NCBI GenBank assembly: GCA_002102555.1
Contig: MCFL01000095.1
Span: 1-64,000, forward strand
Length of the DNA: 64,000 bases
Reading direction: 5' to 3'
Origin: Catenaria anguillulae PL171
Taxonomy: Eukaryota > Blastocladiomycota > Blastocladiomycetes > Blastocladiales > Catenariaceae
Shown here: one piece after another, positions 22,937 through 35,472 of the stretch
Layout: every line of letters starts with the position of its first letter
How positions within the stretch are numbered: the stretch's first letter is position 1
The notes under the pieces: model-generated
The model's database searches: none
The model's input: only the letters and a program-made list of their open reading frames with translations
Told to the model about the DNA's origin: nothing
Position numbers and translations under genes: made by a program

Positions 22937-25900
22937 CTACTGCTGCGTCATCAGCTCCTCCAACCTCCGTCTCCACTCCCGATACTCCTTTTGCGTCTTT
23001 GCCGCCGCCATCGACACGGCCTTGCTCTCGCTTGCCAACCGATCGCCCAACGTGCTCACATCGCACATGAAATCCAACATGTTGCGGTACTCGTCCAACG
23101 TGTACCTCGCACCATGGTCCGCAATGTCATCCAACATGCGCTCGGCGCCCATGAAGTACAGCTCGTAATACCGCCTCGCATGATCCAAACGCACGTCCCG
23201 ACACAAATCGGCATGCAACAAGTGCTGGTGCAGCGCCCGAATACTCGTCACCATCTTGCGGACACCGGCATGGTTGAGCCGGCGCAAGTACCGGACATTG
23301 GCGACGAGGTAATGCGTCAGGAGCAGGCCCACGCCGTCAAACACAAACATGGCGTCCGACATTGGGAGGATCCTCAAGCACAGCTCCTCCATAACCCCCA
23401 AATCTGCATTGAGCTGCAACACGTATGGCTCGGGCTCGATTGCCACGTCCGCTGCAGGGTCATCACCGCCTGCCAAACTCCACGACGAGCTCCGCGTGCC
23501 TGCGCCCGTACTCGCCCCGGCGCCCTCCACAAAATACGTGCCCTCACGCATTGCCAAATCCGCGTGGTACATGGCGTGTACACGGACTTCCAAATGCAGT
23601 GTCACGGCGCAACTGTCGGCGAGCGCCTGGTATGCGTCGAGGATCTCACGGAATCGAGCACCGTGCGAGCGAGGGACGGTAAGCATACGAAGCGACGAGG
23701 ACGAGTCGTCGGCGTCACCCGAGCCACCGTCTGGACTGCCGATGGTGTGTGTTGGGCGGGTGAGGTTGATGGCTGCCGATGCCACGTTGGACAGCGAGCC
23801 GCCGGCACCCGTGGTGGTGGCCAGGTCGGTGTGAGAGGCGTGCAGGTCAACCAAAGAGTTGCTCAGTGATCCTGTCGTGAGCAGGGCGTCATCGACATTG
23901 GTTTCCATGAGCTTGATGATTTGGTCGCGGAACCATTTCTGAAAGAGCGATGTGCGATGGTAGTTCGTTCAATAAACGCGAGAGAATGAGCGCCAAAGAG
24001 ATGAGCAAGACCAACAACGCACCAAGCTTGACCGCAAGTATGCCAACAACTCCAACTTCTTCTTGTCGAAAATGAGCTCATGTCGCTGGAACGACCGATC
24101 GTTACACAGGCGCGCCTGCATCAAAATCTCTTGCACATTGTACCGCTCGTTCATTTCCGCATTCAACGTCTCTCCACGGAAATGTGTGTTTTGGCACACA
24201 ATCTGCAGCAAATCCGGATTCCTTGCCCAGGCACCCGACACACATTCGCCGTGACCCGCCATGCTTGCGTCCTCACCGCCATCCGCCGCCGTGGGATCGT
24301 CCATGGTGCCGTTGGGTGGGGTCGTCGTGACGCACATGCGGTACTTTGCAAAGCATCGCTCAACGTAGCGAACGAGAATGTCTTCAATCATGCGCAGGTA
24401 TTCGTCGGAGCGGAATGGGACTTGCCAGACGGTGGCGCACATGGATTGGATGAGCGAGAAGAGGCATGTTGCGCTCTACACGATAAAATCATAGTGAATC
24501 GGCCAATGAGTCCACAACACGGCAAATGAGGGGAAAAAATTGGAAGCCATTTGCACGCACCTGGAGTAAATTGTCCTCGCCCACCACAAACCCATCGGGC
24601 CCGTTCACGTACTTGCTCACATGCCCCTGGACCTTGTTCTCCATGCTCGGAATGTACATGGACAGCACATAGTCGTCCAAAAACGCAGCATTCGCTGCAC
24701 GGTTGCCAGACAGCCGCACCAACCGGGCCAAAAAGTCGCACGTGGGCCGATACACGACACAAATAAACTCGAGGTCCGCATCAAACATGGTCGTGTGATT
24801 CATGGTTTTGGATGAAGCATATCGGTCAATGACATGTGATTCTTGTGGCTGTTGAACTTGAGACCCATTGGCTGTGGCGGCTGCGGGAGGCGGCGGTGGT
24901 GGCATGTGTGAGGTGTAGAACTTGGAGACGGAGGAGAAGGCGCTGGATTGTCCAAACTTGAAGAGCGAGGCAGGCGGGAACGATCCGTCGGGGAACTGGG
25001 TCGCGGGCTTGGGTGGGGGCTGCGCCTTGAACATGTCCGAGAGGAGAACCTCGGAAGTGGATCCTTTTGGACGGAGATAGTCCATGAGAATGGATTGCAA
25101 CTATCAACGTACAACTCAAGGGTGAGACGTGTTTCCTCAGCATAACGGGCCAATCTCAAACGTACCTCCTCGTGTACCACAAACGCCACATCCTCGACCG
25201 AGTACACGGGCTCCCACTGATCTCCGCCAGCGTTTCCAAATGTCGAAAAGTTTGGTCTCCTCGACATTGCATCCACCATGTTGCACGTCAACTTGTGTCC
25301 TTCCATCACGGCGTCCAACTTGGCAAACACGGTCGTGACCAACTTTCGGAGCGCCTCAAACCTTGCCTCCTTTGCCCTGACATCTCGTAGCAGATGCTTG
25401 TCCGCAATCGCAAACACCAACCCACCGCCTCCCCTGCCGCTCGGTGACGACGCGGCCGCAGCGGGTGGGGCGTACTGCGACGCCACGTATGCCTCATTGG
25501 CCTCCGTGATACACTTTTCAATCATGACAAACAGCTCCTTGTTCATCCTCTGCCGAATCTCTGCCAATCCAGGCGCCAACATGCCCAACCGTGTCAATGC
25601 CTCCAAACACAGCGTGATAAACCCAAGCGAATCTGCCTCTGGGTTCTCGTCTGCCCCGGGCTCGCGCGCAAATCCGAAATCGTCACCCGCGTCTTCGTCC
25701 GCGTCGCCCAAACCCAGGCCCGTACTGCCCAAAGGTGTGGCCGATAGCGGCGAGTCCAGGGCCGCGCTGCCGCCAAGCGACTCCTTGCGGCCGTGGGCCA
25801 CGGACCGGCGGCGCGGGCCGCGTGCAGAGGGCGGCGGTTGTAACGAGACGGCGGGCGCGCGCGAGGTAGCGTGCGGAGTGTCCCCGCCAGCGGCCGATGA

Positions 25901-27191
25901 TCCCAGGAACGTGAGCCAACGGTCTTCGCAATAGGGGGACTTGAGGTAGATGTGTGCGTTGATGTCGGAGACAATCGCTTCAAAGATGGCCTGTTGTTGT
26001 TGGGTTTCCTCATTGCATTAGTATATCCATGTCAGTGCGCGAAGGCGAAAGAACGGACCTCGCGAAGGGACGTGAGCTGCTTGCGCGTCTCCTCGAGAGC
26101 CCCGATCCGCTCGCATTCCTTGCCGTGAATGGTTTTCAGGGCATCGTTGAGTACGATCACGGCGGAAATGTAGTACTTGCCCGCCATGAAGGACTCGATT
26201 TCGGCGGGGGCACGGCGCATCTTGTCACTATTGCACAAGCGCGAAGAGTCAGAGGAGTGCAAATGGGTGCAATGGCGCCGTAGAGCGTACACGGTATCCA
26301 TGATGCGGAGCATTTCCTTGAAGACGAGGTTCTTGTTCCACAATCCGAGCAAGTCGAATTGCTTGAGTTGAAGATGGTCGCGGGATTGAAGCAGCTTGGT
26401 CTTCATGCCCTGGACCGCGGACTGGAGCTCTGCGAATTGCCAACATTGGGGGGTCAACATCGAGCAATGTGCGGATAGCGATAAGGGATGAATCGAACCT
26501 TGCAATCCTTCCAGGGTCTCAGAAAAGTGTTGGACGGAAAAGGCAAAGCTCGAGTGGTAGTCTGTGAAAGTATGTCCAGCGTCAGCAAGTGTCTGCCAGA
26601 GTGTGAGGACGGGAGTGCCGTACCATTGACGACAATATCAATCGCCGGCTCGAGCCGAGCCATAAACTCGTTGAACGACCTGACCGACCTTCCACCCGGG
26701 CCATCGAGCAGATCCAACGCCAATTGCACTTCTTGAAACTGTCATTTGCGTGGAAGCCAAGTGAGCCTCGAGCATCGAGTCATATGTCAAAATCACGAAA
26801 GTTCACGTACATCCTCTTGCTGCATGAACGGCCAAGAAATCCTGACCTCATTCAACACGTCCTCGACATCTCGATGCAACGGAATCGTTGCCCCAACCGA
26901 CTCTGCCCTCGACAATGCCAATGCCGCGTCACGCGCGGCTGCCGCTGTCGACGCCGATCGCGCGCGGCTGAACTGCGATCCGCCCGGCGTGAGTGGTGGG
27001 CCAGACATGCTCGAGTTGCTTCCGCCGCCGCCATGTGGCAGGTTGATTGAGGGCATGGGCCCGGAGGGAAGGGGCGGAGGCGGGCCGGGAGGCGACGGGC
27101 CCATGAGCTCGCGGAACTGGTCGATGCGTTCACGCGAGCGCGAGGAGGATTTGGGCGGAAGCCGGTCCGGGCGCGAGGGCGAGTTGTACAT
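22937..27191 (-). CDS. SEC8: Exocyst complex component Sec8 (EXOC4)
   Basis: Subunit of the octameric exocyst that tethers secretory vesicles to the plasma membrane. Nine exons on the minus strand are inferred (27191-26811, 26738-26624, 26561-26499, 26429-26291, 26227-26059, 25990-25166, 25100-24561, 24475-24023, 23938-22937). Each junction is in phase, giving 1228 residues. Family features: RDVEDVLNEVRISWPFMQQED near the N-terminus, a coiled-coil region, the KYYISAVIVLNDALKTIHGK segment followed by leucine-rich helix and IYLKSPYCED, and LRSSLKWFRDQIIKL late in the protein. The N-terminal 60 residues are Pro/Gly/Ser-rich. Intron 26290-26228 is 63 nt and open in frame. Introns are 63-84 bp with mostly GTACGT/GTGCGT donors. 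Confidence 0.92.
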
Positions 27192-27552
27192 GGTGGACGG
27201 TCAGTTGGTGGAGGTTGGGGTTCTAGCGGTGAGAATTACATTCCATTGGGTTTGGCGTGCATTCCATTGATTTTTTCAACGAGTTGATTGATGCAGTATT
27301 TGGCCATGCCAGTCATTATTAGCTCAGACCGGATTTGCAACTGACAGACACGATGATTCGGCCAGCGCCGCCGCCACTTTGAGCGGGTCGTTGGTGGTGA
27401 GCACGACTATTTCCCTAGTTGGCCTGCCAGCACATTTCCCACTTACACAGAGAGACAACAATAGGCGAAACGAGGAATCAAGTAATATGGACTATTCTAT
27501 TGTGCAACCACTGATAATCGTCGTGTGAGGGTGGAATGAAAGAAAAAAAAAA

Positions 27553-28743
27553 CTACCACCGCCCAGTACCCTTCTTCTTTCTCCGTACAGCAACTCCCTC
27601 ACCGACGTTGGAGGCCGTCGCCTCCTTGCGCAACTCGTTCAAGTCGTCCTTGTTGACGACCACGGCCGAGTCGCGCCTCCACGCGTCGGCATCGGACGTG
27701 CGCTGCCTCTGATGATACGACAGCCGCTGTGCCGATGGCGGGGCCGCGCTGCAGGCGGCCGCAATGGGCGACGGTTCAGGTGCTTGCGTCTCGTCAAGGC
27801 GAGCAATACGTGCGTATGATGGGAACACGGCCCAGGTGCACGCAATTCCGAGCAGTGTACCGCCGCTCACGTCCCACCAATCGTGGCGGTTGTCGGCAAT
27901 GCGCTACAATTTTCAAGCATGAGGTAGATTGAACGTGAGTGGGTGCAGAAAGTCTATAGGAATGTTGGCAATCGTGAACGTACTGTTCCGGACATGAGAA
28001 AGGCCGCGACCATGGGCAAGTGAGCAACCATCAAACTGAGGCCAGTGCCCAAGATTGGTTGCGGCGGAGAAAGAAGGACTCGTCGGAGATACAAGGTGAG
28101 AAACAGCATGCCCGAAGTCATCACTACAGTGCTCGATTGACCGTCAGCGGCTTCAAAATCGTGCGTGAAAAGGACATGAACCGAAAAGCAACGCACAGCT
28201 TGCGTGTCCGCTGGGAAACGACTTGAATCCATCCGCCACCAGCTTCTTTGGTCCCGTGCACACATACTCGCCGCTGGCCTGATCCAGAACAGGCTGACAC
28301 CTGGCCAGGAAATCGGGCCGATGCTCGCCGACAAACGCCTTGACGATATCCGTCACAAACTCGGTCTGGGCCGTCGCCATGAGCAGGCCAAGAACGAGCG
28401 GAGCCGCACGGGAAACATACGAGACGTTGCCTAGCCGGCGTGTGGGTAGCAGCGACTCGGCGACGAGAATGCACACGATGGGAAACAGGATCGAGAGCAG
28501 GGCCATTGGGCCGTCGTTGATGGTGTTGGGTTTGAGCGGGAAGCCGATGGACGGATCCAAGATTGAAAACGAGCGGGAAGTGTTTGGCGGAAGTAGGAGG
28601 AGGCAGGAGAGGGCCAGGACCCAGGTGAGGAGGGCAGCGAGAAACTCGCGGATGATCCAAGACATGGTAACAGTGGTAGGGCCCGCTGCAGCCGGCGTGG
28701 GCGCATCCACTGGAACAGAAAGGAACGTTGGTTTCGCGGCCAT
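27553..28743 (-). CDS. Lipid phosphate phosphatase (PAP2 superfamily, DPP1/LPP1-like)
   Basis: Membrane phosphatase that dephosphorylates lipids such as phosphatidate or diacylglycerol pyrophosphate. Exons 28743-28197, 28123-27984 and 27903-27553 join in phase to 345 residues. All three PAP2 signatures are visible: KAFVGEHRP (K-x6-RP), FPSGHAS (PSGH) and, after the second intron, RIADNRHDWWDV (the R-x5-H-x3-D box). Several hydrophobic spans precede and separate them, giving about six membrane helices. The C-terminal tail is hydrophilic and ends in KKKGTGRW. About 360 bp without a gene separate it from SEC8 upstream on the same strand. It is divergent from the dehydrogenase gene. Confidence 0.9.
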
Positions 28744-29392
28744 GGTTGAAGGATGTTGTTGTGGTGGTATTGGTTGGTGCATGCACGAGGATAATGGGAA
28801 CGGGGGAATGAGAATGGGAATGGGAACGGGACTGCAGGAATCCAGTGTGTGACTCATTCAATGCCCAACTTCAGCAATCCATTGGGTTGTCGTTCATCCA
28901 TTGCATACGTTCATTGCTTTTGTGATTGTGTGAGAATGTGCTCACAATCATCATGCTCCTATACTTTCTCTCCGAGTCTCCGAGTCAGAGGCAGTGGTCA
29001 ACCGGCACCTTCAACATCGACATGCGGTGGCGGTGCGGATGAGTGGATCGACAGCCCTGCCACCCTGCACGTGACTCGATCGCAATACCTCAAGCCCCAC
29101 CCCACATGAGCACAAGAGGGCAATAATGGGGCAAGGTAAGGCAAGGACCAAAGACGAAACGTGATCATGAGACATGATTTCATGCCGACGGGGTTATGTG
29201 TAAGAGGTTCGTTGGCGTTGCGTTGGATAGCGTTGCTTGCATATTAATAATGCTTTGTCAGAGAGAGCCACCCGCAAGTCAGTTGCAGAACACCTCAAAA
29301 AGGGTCGGTGTCCTCTCCTTCCCTCCCTCTTTCCTCTGTTGCCACACAATCTGAATCCATTCCCTCAACTATGAAATCAGATTGAAAATACC
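28744..29392. promoter_or_regulatory. Divergent promoter region with a four-codon uORF
   Basis: The 649-bp gap between the phosphatase and the dehydrogenase serves both. Close to the dehydrogenase start is a C/T-rich tract (about 29310-29345). A short upstream ORF at 29371-29385 (ATG, three sense codons, TGA) ends 7 bases before the main ATG at 29393. The uORF is short and very near, so it could permit reinitiation or lower translation if the leader includes it. Confidence 0.45.
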
Positions 29393-30496
29393 ATGGCCCG
29401 CCTCTACCCCTCCTACCTCATCACCGGCGCTTCCTCAGGAATCGGCCGTGCCCTCGCTGTCGAGCTCGCAACGCGTGCCAACAAGGCCAAGACCCCACTC
29501 GCCCTTGCCCTCGTTGCTCGCCGCCGCCCGGCCCTCGAAGAAACCCAGCGCCTCGTCCTGCAAGCGTACCCAGAAGCTTTCGTCCATGTGTGCATTCTCG
29601 ACGTCAACCAGAGCTACGAGGAAATCGAGCAAGCTTATGCACAGTGCCATGAAGCGTTCAATGGCCCCATTCACTGCTTTGTGATCAATGCCGGAATCGC
29701 GGGCGGACCGAGGTTCATTGGTGATGAGCAAGGGTTTGATTCGGATCGCCAAATTGCCGTGACAAATTGTGCGTCGATGATGAGAGTGTCGGTTGTGGGA
29801 GCACATGATGGCAGTGGCAGGACGGAATCTAATCCTCTTGGCCGCTTCGCATTCGGTGTACGATCTTTGTAGTTGTCGGCGCCATCACCTGTATTGACGC
29901 AGCCGTCAAGTACATCAAGGCGAACCAGGTCAACAAGACGACGGCGCAAGCGCACATTGTTTCCGTATCCTCTGTTGCTAGCACCATTCCTGTGCCGTCG
30001 CAGGCAGTGTACAGTGCTTCCAAGGGTATGTCGCACTAGATAGCCCATTGCCCAGCGCCAACTGCGACCCTTTGCTGACACATTCACTGCACTCGCTTGA
30101 TAGCCGGGCTGAACACGTACATGCGCAACCTTCAAGTCGAAACCAATGGGCTCGGAATTCACGTCACGAATCTCAAACCTGTGCGCTTTCCTGCTAAACT
30201 AAACCTGAAAGCTGCAAGTCAAGTGATGACGTTCTTACTTATTGAATAAACAGGGCTACATTGACACTCCCATCAACGATTTCATGGCCTCGCGGCCCTT
30301 TGTCATCCACGTCAACGAAGGCGCCAAAATCATTGCCGACAGGATTGCATCACGCTACTCGAACGCCTTCATTCCTCGCTTTCCCTGGTGCCTCGTTCCC
30401 TCGCTCGTCGCGTGGGTCCCAGATTCGTGGCTCATGCGGTCCGTCAAGCAGATGATTCCGTCGGATGCTACAGCGGCGCCAAAGCAAGGAATGTAG
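29393..30496 (+). CDS. Short-chain dehydrogenase/reductase
   Basis: Classical SDR of 282 residues from exons 29393-29768, 29873-30025, 30104-30180 and 30254-30496. The cofactor motif TGASSGIG lies at residues 11-18, the NAG motif near 97, the catalytic Ser region SVSSVAS near 158 and the active-site YSASK near 172, followed by a PGYIDTP-type segment (KPGYIDTPIND). The C-terminus contains a hydrophobic stretch (CLVPSLVAWVPDSWLM) that may anchor it to a membrane. Substrate is unknown. The ATG at 29393 has a good context (ACCATGG) and directly precedes the Rossmann strand. Introns are 104, 78 and 73 bp. Confidence 0.9.
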
Positions 30497-32995
30497 ATGA
30501 GTTTGATGGGTGAGGAATGACAGGTGTGATGGGGTGGAATCGGAAGGAACCGGCCGTTTGCTGGTTTTGATAGTGTTGTTGGAAAGTGGAATCAATTTTG
30601 TAAGTTTTCTGTGCTTACACTCCCCAACTTTAACAGTTGCCGATAAATTGTGGTCAGCCTTGTCCTTTTTGTCTCTCTCATCTAACCCAAAGCGAATCTG
30701 AATCTGTGGTGGACAGTGAAGGAGAACGTCTCACACAAGATGACCGCAACCTTCCCGTCGTCGAAAATTGCCGACTGCTCAGATGCCCTTGGGCCACTTG
30801 TGTCCCCTTGCCACAACTGGAAAAGAGTTCCCTAACCTTCCCCGTAGTCGCTTCCGAAACGCAAGTGTCCTCCCAGTTTTACCATCAGCACATCTGTGCC
30901 GCGGTAGGTAAGTACACGGGCGCACTCACAATGTCCCAAGTGACCCTTTCACTGCCCTTTGAAGCCAACTAGGTACGTGGTCCACGTCCGTCACTCGAGT
31001 GCTACGTCCGTCCCGCCAGTCGTCCGTCTTGCCTCCGGATCCATCATACTAATCATACCTGGCCTTGTTTCCCGCCCCTATCGTGATGAATTCCCTCTGT
31101 GTTCGGTTACGGACATTTCAGGAGTCTCACTCCACAGGCTGGCCCAAGTCGCAACTTGGTAAGCCGCACGGCGGACTTGTCGGAGCAAGCTTGCTCAGCA
31201 CTGGCAGCTCGCCACTTTCCGTCGCTTCAAGTTTCGCTTGGTTACACGATTATCCCTTTCACCGCGCGCCAGACCCGACGAAATGCTTTTCAGTCGCAAT
31301 CGAACCTGGCTGCCGCAACTTGCGTGGCCTACAATGGTGGCAAAGCCCGGCGGCGGGCAACCCGATTGGTTTGACCAGCTCCTCTCAAATTTGAGTACAG
31401 AAACGATGGGGTTGCTATGCGACCGCTCTCCAATTGAATCCAATGGATCGTTGCTCCCAAACGGGTCATATGCCGAGCTTGTTTGCTGTCTGCATACCGT
31501 CACGACATGCATAGCCGACCAGAACTGGGCGATCATTCTTGTTTTTGGTGATGACGAGTCCTCAAAGCAGAGTGGTATGTCTCAGATCCCAGTCTTGCGC
31601 CTGCAACAGAAAGAACACTTACCTGACATCATTCATCCATGCCCCAAACATGGCAGACCGCATTTCGGCCACAAGGGTCGCTGCCCAATCTCCACCAAGA
31701 CGGCAAGCACAAACGTCGTTCCTCCAGTCTGCGACATGCCTCACGAATGGCCGGGGCGGTGAAACGGCAAGATTCCGCCATGTCGGTTACCTTGGCGTCG
31801 CAACCGCCAACCACAAATCCCGCAGCAGCATCTCCGTCCGAGCCCAACTTATTTCCCGCCCGTCCGTGATGGCTCGTACCCTTGCTATTCAGTGCTGACC
31901 CACTCAATCCTCACGGTATTTACAATGGCCAAACTGATCCGTTGCATCACATGAACAGGTCCGTCCAATTCAAAACTGGCGACCGGCTCGAGCAAGTGCG
32001 CCGCATTGAGCATGTCCACGACATGATGGCTCGGCTTCCCGAAGGGCGCTGCGATCCTGCCCTGGCCCTGTCGCTGTTTCGCCCAGTCGTGTTCCGACTT
32101 GGAGCAAGTGAAGGGCGAGTTGGCGTTTGCGCGATTGGTCGTGGCGCAGGAGGCAAACGCGTGGCAAGATGAGCTTGCAAGCCATGGAGTCGAGGCAGTG
32201 GGAAGCGTTTGCTCGACGATATGCGTGGTTGAGTCTGTCCTATGTACAGCTGTACGGATAGGCGTGGAAGCACTGAGACAAGAATCATTTTGCATCCCAA
32301 AAGCAGAGGTTCTTTGGCTACGTACATGGAAAGAAGGGTTGACAGGCATGAAGGATTGTCGGCACTGAAGGTCCAGGTCGAGGAAGAAACAGGGAACGAG
32401 GCAAGCACCGAAAGATTCGCACCAATGTGGTCATTTTCAGCAACGACTTCGGTGGCCGCCGACGCGTAAGACGCAAACAGTGTGCGCGGGTGCTTGGCCG
32501 ATGCAAACAATGCGTTTCGAGTTACCGATTCCACACTACATATCGGTGGGTGTGAGATTCAGTGAAGGAAAAGAGATGGGGTTTCCCTCCTTGGAACAGG
32601 GGATTATGGACCTTGTCTTGATGAAGGTGCAAGTTCGAACAACCTCAACGGTCAGTGTTCGCATGTGTGGTCAGGTAAAAATCTCGCCAGATCCATCATG
32701 AGGGAACCATAGGAAGGTTGTGTGCGAGCCGAGAGAGCAAATACCGGCCGAGGATGAGGCGGTCTGTCCTTGCGCCTCGAAGCTGCCCGCGAAGCGTCTA
32801 ATCCATCTCATGGGCCGCCGATCCTTTTCCAACGTATGCCGATCCCGACAGCCCGTGCCGATCATCCCCACATTTTGCAATCAGGGGTCTTACCGCCCCT
32901 GCTTTCATTCACGACGCTGCTAATGTAAATATCATTGAGCAAACTTCCTTCATGAATACACAGCCAGCCTGAATGAATCCTTCTGGTTCCCTGCC
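30497..32995. other. Anonymous region before the recombinase gene
   Basis: About 2.5 kb with short ORFs on both strands and no recognised family. On the plus strand, about 31940-32200, two adjacent frames together read as a charged helical, coiled-coil-like segment (e.g. EQVKGELAFARLVVAQEANA). This could be an N-terminal exon of the downstream recombinase or a decayed element. Nothing else supported. Confidence 0.3.
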
Positions 32996-34247
32996 ATGAA
33001 CTATGGCGTCTTGGCACCTTTTTCTTATGACAGACACAGCCGCATTGACGAGCATGAGGCTTGGGGTGCAAAAGAGCTTGGGAATATGAGCTCTTCACAT
33101 GAATACAGCACGATCCGCGAGCAAACGTTCGCTCTTCTCGCCCTTTGGCGGCAGCAGGTCGCCCACGATGCATCAATGGACGGCGCGCAACCATTCACTG
33201 ACCACTTGCGGTCATTCATGAAGGCGCTTATTCGCCGTGATGTCATTCTCCGCCGTCAGTACGTTCAACCATCAATTTCAACGGCTCATGGACTGATTTG
33301 GTCGGTTATCCTCTTTCACTCCAGTGGCATGCGCGGAGACATTGCGTCTGGCACATTCAACGAAATTACCAACCGCGCCAAGGTCAGGGCTATTGCGCTT
33401 TCGCTTCTGGAAAATGGAGCCAGTACATTGAGCGAGAAGACGAGCAAACCCAAGAAACGGATCAGTGGTATGCTGTTGCGATTCCCATTCGCGACTAATC
33501 ATGTCTCGTTGACCTGACGATCACTTGAGCAGTCCACACTGCCGTCCTCAACTCGCTCGCCTGGGTTCTCACGCACTTGTTTGGTTGCCGGTTGGATGAG
33601 GTGGTTAACTTGTCCATCCTTCAAGTTCAGCCGTTCAACGAGTACGTCCATCATCTTTCATCGCATTTCTCCCGCACGACAGTTTCTTCTGACTCGGAAA
33701 GTTGCTGATAGACCTGACCAAGCGTTCCTGACATATGGCGTACAATGTCTCGCTCTTGAGGCCAAGTGGAAGGTCAATGTACGTTTCCCGGCTCGCCTTG
33801 ATGTTTGAATCCCTATCGCTAATTTCCTCCTCGGGTTTTTGCTCTGCCTTGAGTCCCTAGATGAGCGAACCAAAGCTCATGTATGCCGTGCCGCACAAGG
33901 ACCCTGTCATGGATGCCCCTGGTTGGCTGCTTCTGCAACTTCACATCATTCTTGACGGCGCAAAGATGAACGAGGTCATTGATTGGACGAGCTTTGGGTC
34001 GGAAACCTCCCCAGAAACGGTGCGTCCCGCATTTCATTCGCTCTGCACATGTCTGCATGTAGCTGACTTGCCAGTTGCCATCCTCTCTCGTGTCGCTCTT
34101 GGGTTGTGTCAGATCCACCTACTCTCATCGCATGGGATTCGAATCGGTGGCAGGATACCAAGAAGGTTTATCTGCTCGTTGAATCCGTTGCATCGCTCGT
34201 CCACCACGACAGGGCAAAGACCATCGACGCACTCCGCCTGCTCATGA
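32996..34247 (+). CDS. Candidate Crypton-like tyrosine recombinase
   Basis: A five-exon plus-strand gene can be assembled in phase: 32996-33467, 33533-33641, 33712-33772, 33861-34019 and about 34113 to 34247. Exon 2 carries LTHLFGCRLDEVVNL (about 33569-33610), which has the form of arm/box I of tyrosine recombinases (G-x-R-x-[DG]-E-[LV]-x-x-L) with the catalytic Arg. Exon 4 contains PHKDPVMDAPGWLLLQLHII, like the H/R-K-D-P-x-x-[CA] segment before the box II helices in Crypton elements. A confident H-x-x-R box and the final Tyr were not found, and the reading frame of the last exon is uncertain. The splice signals follow the genome's consensus, so this may be a live or recently live gene. A non-mobile DNA-binding protein is the alternative. 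Confidence 0.42.
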
Positions 34248-34478
34248 AATAGGTACAAGGCACAAGGCATCAACTCATTCACTGTCTTCGCGAGCGCGTT
34301 TGTTGATGAGGTACGCTCTTCTGCTTCTTTTTATCACTTCATATCTACGAATGCTCACACGCTCATGTATTGCTCTTTCAGATCCCCGACCTGCCCAAGT
34401 CGTCTTTGTTGAAGGAAAAACACCCAAAAGATCAAAGAATGGTTGACAAACTAAGAAACGCAACCGCTTGTCAAGTTT

Positions 34479-34811
34479 GTGGATGTCTTGGATTCAGACG
34501 GCCAGGTCGTGGATGTGTGTGTCCAAGCAACCGGCGGCGACGGCTCGGACAACGAGCCAGATTCGGACACGGGCGCATCAACCGCACCCGGCGTATCAAC
34601 CGCACCCGGCGTATCAACCGCACCAGGACTATCAGGGGCCGACACTGACACAGACGTGGCCGCCGACGCAGATATGAATGCTACATCATCCAGTACCATC
34701 GCGGCTGACGACCGCTCATCACTCACAATCATTCGCTCACTTCCACCCGGAGCTGCAAGGCTGGATACCAATGAGGGGGTCTGTTCCCTGGGTTCTTCCG
34801 CCGGGTTGTGA
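34479..34811 (+). CDS. Acidic low-complexity ORF with 18-bp tandem repeat
   Basis: A 110-codon frame with a VLDSDGQVVDVCVQ start, an Asp/Ser-rich middle and three TAPG-V/L-S units encoded by an 18-bp tandem repeat at about 34571-34633. The following bases (to about 34978) read as a charged helical stretch (VKAWETALNAAAEEERAKKA) in a different frame. It may be a downstream exon of the recombinase gene or an accessory ORF. No family recognised. Confidence 0.3.
   Translation: MDVLDSDGQVVDVCVQATGGDGSDNEPDSDTGASTAPGVSTAPGVSTAPGLSGADTDTDVAADADMNATSSSTIAADDRSSLTIIRSLPPGAARLDTNEGVCSLGSSAGL
34571..34633 (+). repeat. 18-bp tandem repeat, about 3.5 units
   Basis: Units of the form GGCGTATCAACCGCACCC repeat with one or two changes per copy. 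The length is a multiple of three, so repeat number can vary without breaking the frame. Confidence 0.75.
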
Positions 34812-35112
34812 AAGTACATTGACGAAAAGGTCAAGGCGTGGGAGACGGCGCTCAACGCAGCCGCCGAGGAAGAGCGGGCCAAGAAGGCTGCCAAATGCAG
34901 TGGCCCGGCCCCAGCTGCTGAAGTACTCAAGGCCAACGAGTTCGTTACCCGGATTCGGAAGATCGCGTTGTATGTCAAGAAGTGGTTGCTGGCCCTGTGC
35001 GTTTTCTGGCTCCCATGTTGCTCGACCCAATTGCATCATGCTGACACTCTCCTTCACCAGCGTGCCAACCTCAACTGATCCTCACCAACCCCATTCCTGG
35101 TAGAAATCATCT

Positions 35113-35472
35113 ATGACTGCAACCACTGTTCCAGATGGCGAGTGCCTTACCTTTTCCCTCATGTCGATTCTCTCTCGCGTGTCGCCACTGCCTGCGAATC
35201 TCCAGCTGCCACCCAACTACCTCTATGAAGCCCACATCCGTGGTGCCACAGAGCACGGCGCACTGGTCACAATGATGCATTATGTTCTGTCGTTTATCCT
35301 CCTCGAAGTCGGCGCCAAATATCTCACGTTTGGCACAAACTTCTTGAATGGCATTAATCTCGATCACCCAGTCCTCCTGGTCAGTAGTTATGCTTTCAAG
35401 TTGCCGACCGACCCGAACTTTCCCATTGGTATGGTTGAAACCGAAGTCGTGCCCAAGAATTTCACACCTTAA
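35113..35472 (+). CDS. Hypothetical protein
   Basis: A 119-codon frame starting MTATTVPDGECLTFSLMSIL with normal amino-acid composition and a stop at 35470-35472. No domain recognised. It lies downstream of the recombinase candidate on the same strand and may be part of the same mobile element. It is followed by nearly 1 kb (35473-36436) in which I see no gene apart from the promoter of the trehalose gene. Confidence 0.35.
   Translation: MTATTVPDGECLTFSLMSILSRVSPLPANLQLPPNYLYEAHIRGATEHGALVTMMHYVLSFILLEVGAKYLTFGTNFLNGINLDHPVLLVSSYAFKLPTDPNFPIGMVETEVVPKNFTP

Noticed and set aside
22991-23869. 292-codon plus-strand ORF rich in His and Arg
   Set aside because: It mirrors the last exon of SEC8; its composition reflects antisense reading of a GC-rich gene.
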